From Halichondria panicea (taxonomy: Eukaryota; Porifera; Demospongiae; Suberitida; Halichondriidae), in NCBI RefSeq assembly GCF_963675165.1, contig NC_087377.1, positions 9,964,132-10,028,131 of the forward strand: DNA of 64,000 bases. The letters run 5' to 3'. The notes beneath the pieces are model-generated. The model worked only from the letters and a program-made list of their open reading frames with translations. It was not told the origin of the DNA and searched no databases. Each line of letters starts with the position of its first letter. Position 1 is the stretch's first letter. The translations under genes were made by a program, and so were the position numbers. This document shows positions 59,001 through 64,000 of the stretch, piece after piece.

Positions 59001-59169
59001 CTTTCCTACTGATTATTTGAGTGATGGTGCGTACGGGAGCTACATTGCATTACTATGTGCATGCATACATCCACCTTCAAAATAAGAGAAACCATGCATC
59101 CACATACACTACAGGTTCAATTATAATTATGCCTCGAGGCGTAGCCGCACGAGGGATACGGTAAAGCTG

Positions 59170-59227
<58 letters not shown>

Positions 59228-62200
59228 TGTTCCAGCTGTAACTGCTCAACGGTTGCAATGCGACGAAAGCTACCAGCTTCTATAGGTTTCTAGCCACGTT
59301 CTCTTGGATTTTGATTCGTGGATTAGCAAACAAAGCTTCTTTCTCGAGTTATGGCTAGTTAAAGAGGTATAGATACTGAAGCAGAACTAGAACAGGTACA
59401 ATTATTATAAACAAGTTATTGTGTGTGGGATGAGGTAATTGAAACAACCACAATATTGAGGCGCTATGATATCAACAGGAGTCAGTTTCATAATACGTAC
59501 CTATTCATCCATCCATTCATTCATTCATACATAAATCAGTTTCTTTGACCCTCTACCATATCAAACAACCAGCAAGGGAGTTTTCACTGTTCCGAGCAAT
59601 CAAAAGAACTCAGTTTCATAATACGTCCCAATTCATTCATACATCAGTTTCAACCATCAGTTTCCTTGACCCTCTGATCTCTAATCTACCATAATTATCA
59701 CAAGATACAACCAGCAAGGGAGTTTTTTCACTGTTCCCAGCGATCAAAGGAAATAACGATCAAAGGAAATAACGGTATTAATATTTAAATGTGGATTAAT
59801 TTTGGGCGTGGCTTGTTCTAGATTCGAAGCCACGCCCAAACTAATCCGACCTCCATTCCAGTAACTCCTACGCAACAGATCTGAGCACACGACCAACAAG
59901 TGTGAACAAGACTGAGCACAGACTGAGTGGCTGAGGGCAACAGAAGTCCTTAAAAAACAGCACCCACATACATACATGCATACTATCTAAGATGGATGAT
60001 GGGTGTATATGATCAGCATGCATTGATAACACCACACACAGTATTATCACATGCACACAACTCATGTGGTTGGGTAGTTGGTGTGAACATGATGGGTGTA
60101 TTTGATCAGCATGCATTGATAACACCCACAGTATTATCACACATGCACACACACAACTCACGTGGTTGGGTAGTTGGTGTGAACGGTCCTATCACACTAG
60201 CAGGGGCTGAGACAAGTCCAAGACTACCGTCTGATAGCACATCTCGTACCGTAGACACAATCTCGGAACCATCGGGAACCTCCTCGAAAACTACATCATT
60301 GACAGTTGGCCGACTTATGTTGATGTTGAGGTTGAAGAGGAACGTTTCGTTGCCATTGGAATCGACTTGAGTGAACGAGACCATACAGCCTTGGGCGGTA
60401 GAGCCTGGGGCAAAGTCACAGGAGACTGTCCCAATGTAGGAGTCGTTGATGGTGACACTGGCTGACTGGGCACTGGTGGTTCCTATGGAAACAGAATGTA
60501 TGTAAATGGCTTGTATCGTACATATCACGCAACTACCATGCAGTAACATAAAATATAAACTGTCCTGCACTACAGGACCACCACTCATCTTACAAGTACA
60601 CAATTACAACCACAAATACATTATACTAAGGGATTGTAAAGAGAAGAGAGGGCATGTAACTCATCAGACTCAGCAAACTTCATACTGTTACTAACTTTTA
60701 GACATTCCACGTGGGCGGAATGCTTCACTTTGGCAACTACTGGATTCTATTTATAGTATATCCTGCCTCTGATATGAAGTTCACTCCTGATAGTGAGATG
60801 CCCTGCCCTCTTATTTTTACAAGCTGTTACGCAATTCCTGTTCAAAATGCAATTACACAGACAAGCTTCTCTACTCTGTAGCAGAGAATTATCATATGCA
60901 CCAGTTTAATTGTTTTACATAAAAGCCTGAGAGTTGCTCTCGTGGGAATTCAGATTTCAGGCTCCCACAACATAATAAACACAGTCTCATAATCTCGTAT
61001 TGTCACAGCCTACAGGCACCGCAATTACATTGTTGCCATGTTATACAATGAAGTCTGAGAGCTGCTCTCTGACTGTGGAACTAAAGAGTCCACATCAAGG
61101 CGCACTTTTACCACTACTAAGCAACCACCACAACATGAACTAACTTTAAAGGAATGATAATGTGCACTGCCTTGGGTACAGTACACTGAGCTAGCTCAGC
61201 TGACTCACACACACACACACATACCATCAACATCCTAGCAGTGTGTGTGTGTGTGTGCTTCCTGTGAACTCATACTAGCACTATATACATGCAACACATC
61301 AGAACAGAACAATATAATGAACACAAAGTGTAACCAGTACTACTTCGAACTCCTATGACATTCATCAGGAGTGCATGAATTCATGCAATGATAAGGCACT
61401 TCCAGGTACTATAGGTTGACTATTACAAGGCATGTATGTATCATCAGACACACTCACACTTCTGGCTCAACCCAGCCGTAATCAAAATGTTAATCAAAAA
61501 ACATGAGTTCTAAAACATAATTTTACAGCTACACAGTACATTGTTACTGTAACTATCACAGTATAAGTAGATGCAAGGCCGAGTAATAATGAATATTAAT
61601 GTACTAATGCAAATCTAGACTCTCATGTAAATTGCCTCGTTATATATTATACGAGAGGAACAGTTGTTAGAAGGACAGACTCATAACAACTAAAACTCAA
61701 TAATCGATACTCTCTACTCTACCGACTAAAGGTCAGAATTAGTTACAGGAACTTACGGAACGTAATCTCCTCTGATTCTGTATCCCCTGCACTGTTGACA
61801 GCTGTAATTACTACCAGCACCAATCTATCAATCTCTAGTCCGTTAGAGGTGCCCAATTCGATGACGTCACCTAACTGGGTTTGAGTGCGCGGGAAAGCAA
61901 GAGTCCGACGCTGTTCTTGAGGTACCGAGAGGTCATTAGGGTCACTGTAGGCACTGTAGGCAACTTGGTATCCAGTGATAGGATAGTCTGAGCACGGGGC
62001 AGGGGCCTGTACATGAGAGGGGGGGAGGAGGGGTATACGTTGGTGAGTGTGTGGGGCAGGGGCCTGTACATGAGAGGGGTGGGAGGGGTATACGTTGGTG
62101 AGTGTGTGGGGGAGGGGTATACGTTGGTGAGTGTGTGGGGGGAGGGGTATACGTTGGTGAGTGTGTGGGGGAGGGAGGGGTATACGTTGGTGAGTGTGTG

Positions 62201-63711
62201 GGGGGGAGGGATATACGTTGGTGAGTGTGTGGGGGGGGAGGGATATACGTTGGTGAGTGTGTGGGGGGGAGGAGTATACGTTGGTGAGTGTGTGGGGGGG
62301 AGGAGTATACGTTGGTGAGTGTGTGGGGCAGGGGCCTGTACATGAGAGGGGGGGAGGGGTATACGTTGGTGAGTGTGTGGGGCAGGGGCCTGTACATGAG
62401 AGGGGTGGGAGGGGTATACGTTGGTGAGTGTGTGGGGGAGGGGTATACGTTGGTGAGTGTGTGGGGGGAGGGGTATACGTTGGTGAGTGTGTGGGGGAGG
62501 GAGGGGTATACGTTGGTGAGTGTGTGGGGGGGGAGGGATATACGTTGGTGAGTGTGTGGGGGGGGAGGGATATACGTTGGTGAGTGTGTGGGGGGGAGGA
62601 GTATACGTTGGTGAGTGTGTGGGGGGGAGGAGTATACGTTGGTGAGTGTGTGGGGCAGGGGCCTGTACATGAGAGGGGGGGAGGGGTATACGTTGGTGAG
62701 TGTGTGGGGGGGGAGGGATATACGTTGGTGAGTGTGTGGGGGGGGAGGGATATACGTTGGTGAGTGTGTGGGGGGGAGGAGTATACGTTGGTGAGTGTGT
62801 GGGGCAGGGGCCTGTACATGAGAGGGGGGGAGGGGTATACGTTGGTGAGTGTGTGGGGGGGAGGGGTATACGTTGGTGAGTGTGTGGGGCAGGGGCCTGT
62901 GTATGAGAGGGAAGGAGGAGGAGTATACGTTGGTGAGTGTGTGGGGGGGAGGGGTATACGTTGATGAGTGTGGGGGAGGGGTATACGTTGGTGAGTGTGT
63001 GGGGGGAGGGGTATACGTTGGTGAGTGTGTGGGGGGAGGGGTATACGTTGGTGAGTGTGTGGGGGGGTATACGTTGGTGAGTGTGTGGGGGGAGGGATAT
63101 ACGTTGGTGAGTGTGGGGGGCAGGGGCCTGTACATGAGAGGGGGGAGGGGTATACGTTGGTGAGTGTTTGGGGGGGAGGCAGGGGCCTGTACATGAGAGG
63201 GGGGAGGGGTATACGTTGGTGAGTGTGTGGGGGGAGGCAAAGAAAACATTTGTGGTAAACTAAGTGCATGGTGGGTGTAAAAGTAAATACTGGTCAATGT
63301 ACTCGAGCGTTTCAGGTTCACTGTGCTGTTCATATAACTCTATTACAAAACTTGTCTATTTTGGTCATCCTATAAGCAGGTCATTCTCTCTAATAATTAT
63401 AGAATGAGCCCAACGAGTCTATAGCGTGCATTTTTCAACCTATGTTAGTAGACCACGTACGTACTCTCTTTATTACAGTCACTACATTAGGGTCTGCTCA
63501 AGGGTCACCACTGTAAATCGGTTTCACTGTAAATGGCATGATATTAAATTAGCAACTAAGAGCTAACGAGGCTTATCCGTAAATGCATACTGCAACCATA
63601 ATAGAAACTAAGCTCATCAGACAGTACTCACATTAAACACAAGTGTTGCTCTAGGACCACCAGCCAATGAAACAGTTGTCATGACTTCACTGCTCCTGAT
63701 TATCCGAGGAT
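56067..63711 (-). CDS. Receptor G: FN3 transmembrane receptor with NPxY-rich tail (5' part outside window)
   Basis: Minus-strand exons 63711-63632, 62006-61757, 60482-60162, 58340-58269, 57878-57762 and 56854-56067, all in phase, about 541 residues to the TGA. The first two make an FN3 domain (PRIIRSSEVMTTV...TLVFN joined to PITGYQVAY). The third encodes the same type of membrane-proximal domain as in A-C, here CDFAPGSTAQGC. The fourth is a Ser/Thr/Pro stalk. The fifth encodes the helix (IIIGAGAGGLLLLLLLVVLI) followed by CCICCCCSSKRRK, a likely palmitoylation site. The last exon is a 262-residue tail with 13 tyrosines, three NPxY motifs (NPIYA, NPVYA, NPIYS), YETI and a C-terminal PPPLPPPL. 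NPxY suggests PTB-domain binding or endocytosis. The first visible exon enters in phase 1, so more ectodomain lies to the right. Confidence 0.82.
59172..59226. repeat. (TG)n microsatellite, about 55 bp
   Basis: A pure TG run in receptor G intron 3. A second, hairpin-forming pair (CA run at about 61206-61222, TG run at about 61239-61256) lies in the next intron. Confidence 0.9.
62007..63240. repeat. G-rich minisatellite in receptor G intron, carrying copies of the exon's splice acceptor
   Basis: About 30-33-bp units (TATACGTTGGTGAGTGTGTGG plus a run of G) are tandemly repeated over 1.2 kb. Interspersed are eight copies of GCAGGGGCCTGTACATGAGAG (one has GTGTATG for GTACATG), which is the border of the adjoining FN3 exon (acceptor at 62007 read on the minus strand). 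A block of about 325 bp is itself duplicated (62001-62325 and 62326-62650). The long proline/threonine minus-strand frames and glycine/valine plus-strand frames are products of the repeat. Confidence 0.9.
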
Positions 63712-64000
63712 CTAAAAAAAGGTGAAACATAGTTGACAGATGGCAGTATATTATCACTAGCACACTACAAAGCAGGTGAAGTTATTGGCACAACTGGTAT
63801 GCGTTCGTGTTAAATGCGATACATAATTATGACAAAATGTGGGTGTAAACTGAGCGTTAAATATCACATGTATAGTGAAGGATAGAGCATGTTTAGGCCC
63901 TGGTCATCATCAGTGCAATGCTAACTTATCTTAAACACACTATAGGCAACTGATAGACAACTGGCAAATAGGATAACTACTTTCGTATTGCAATGCTAGT

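Noticed and set aside
62013-63163. Plus-strand Gly/Val/Tyr-rich repeat proteins
   Set aside because: Antisense translation of the same minisatellite, with no splice or start context.
61942-63333. 463- and 508-codon minus-strand Pro/Thr/His-rich proteins
   Set aside because: Products of the intronic minisatellite; the real FN3 exon starts at 62006 with a normal acceptor.

Overview
The window looks like animal nuclear DNA, most probably from a demosponge. The genes are intron-rich receptors built from Ig, fibronectin-III (FN3) and sushi/CCP modules, joined mostly by phase-1 introns with GT-AG borders. The DNA is A+T-rich and crowded with short inverted-repeat transposons. Porifera is inferred from gene style and repeat texture; no diagnostic marker gene is present. 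There is nothing bacterial: no operons, no CRISPR array, no rRNA or tRNA that I could recognise.

Layout, left to right: (1) 1-615 minus, the 5' end of an unrecognised gene. (2) 1914-10814 plus, receptor A. (3) 10815-20025, an accessory stretch with MITEs, a foldback element and two decayed minus-strand receptor copies (D' near 14 kb, D at 17.9-20.0 kb). (4) 20295-30018 plus, receptor B. (5) 30521-34789, a 4.27-kb element with perfect terminal inverted repeats and a TAA target duplication. (6) 36722-37988 minus, 3' part of receptor F. (7) 38.0-44.0 kb, repeats: a 27/30-bp minisatellite, an OTU-type transposon relic and nested MITEs. (8) 44372-54851 plus, receptor C. (9) 56067-63711 minus, receptor G, running off the right edge.

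A, B and C are tandem paralogues. Each has a signal peptide, one Ig domain, two FN3 domains, a cysteine-containing membrane-proximal domain and one transmembrane helix. The first seven coding exons have the same lengths in all three (100, 330, 267, 86, 211, 101 and 229 nt). The tails differ. A and B carry a short tail in which tyrosines recur every 18 residues. C has a different transmembrane exon and a long, proline-rich tail with 12 tyrosines and a C-terminal PDZ-type ligand. F, D and D' share the 18-residue tyrosine spacing. G has three NPxY motifs. None has a kinase domain. This is the arrangement expected of a family of cell-surface recognition receptors with shared ectodomains and interchangeable signalling tails, similar in logic to paired immune receptors. 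That role is inference; the gene structures are read directly from the sequence.

Exon borders come from open reading frames, splice consensus, phase agreement and comparison between paralogues. Introns hold mainly MITEs, microsatellites and minisatellites, listed separately.
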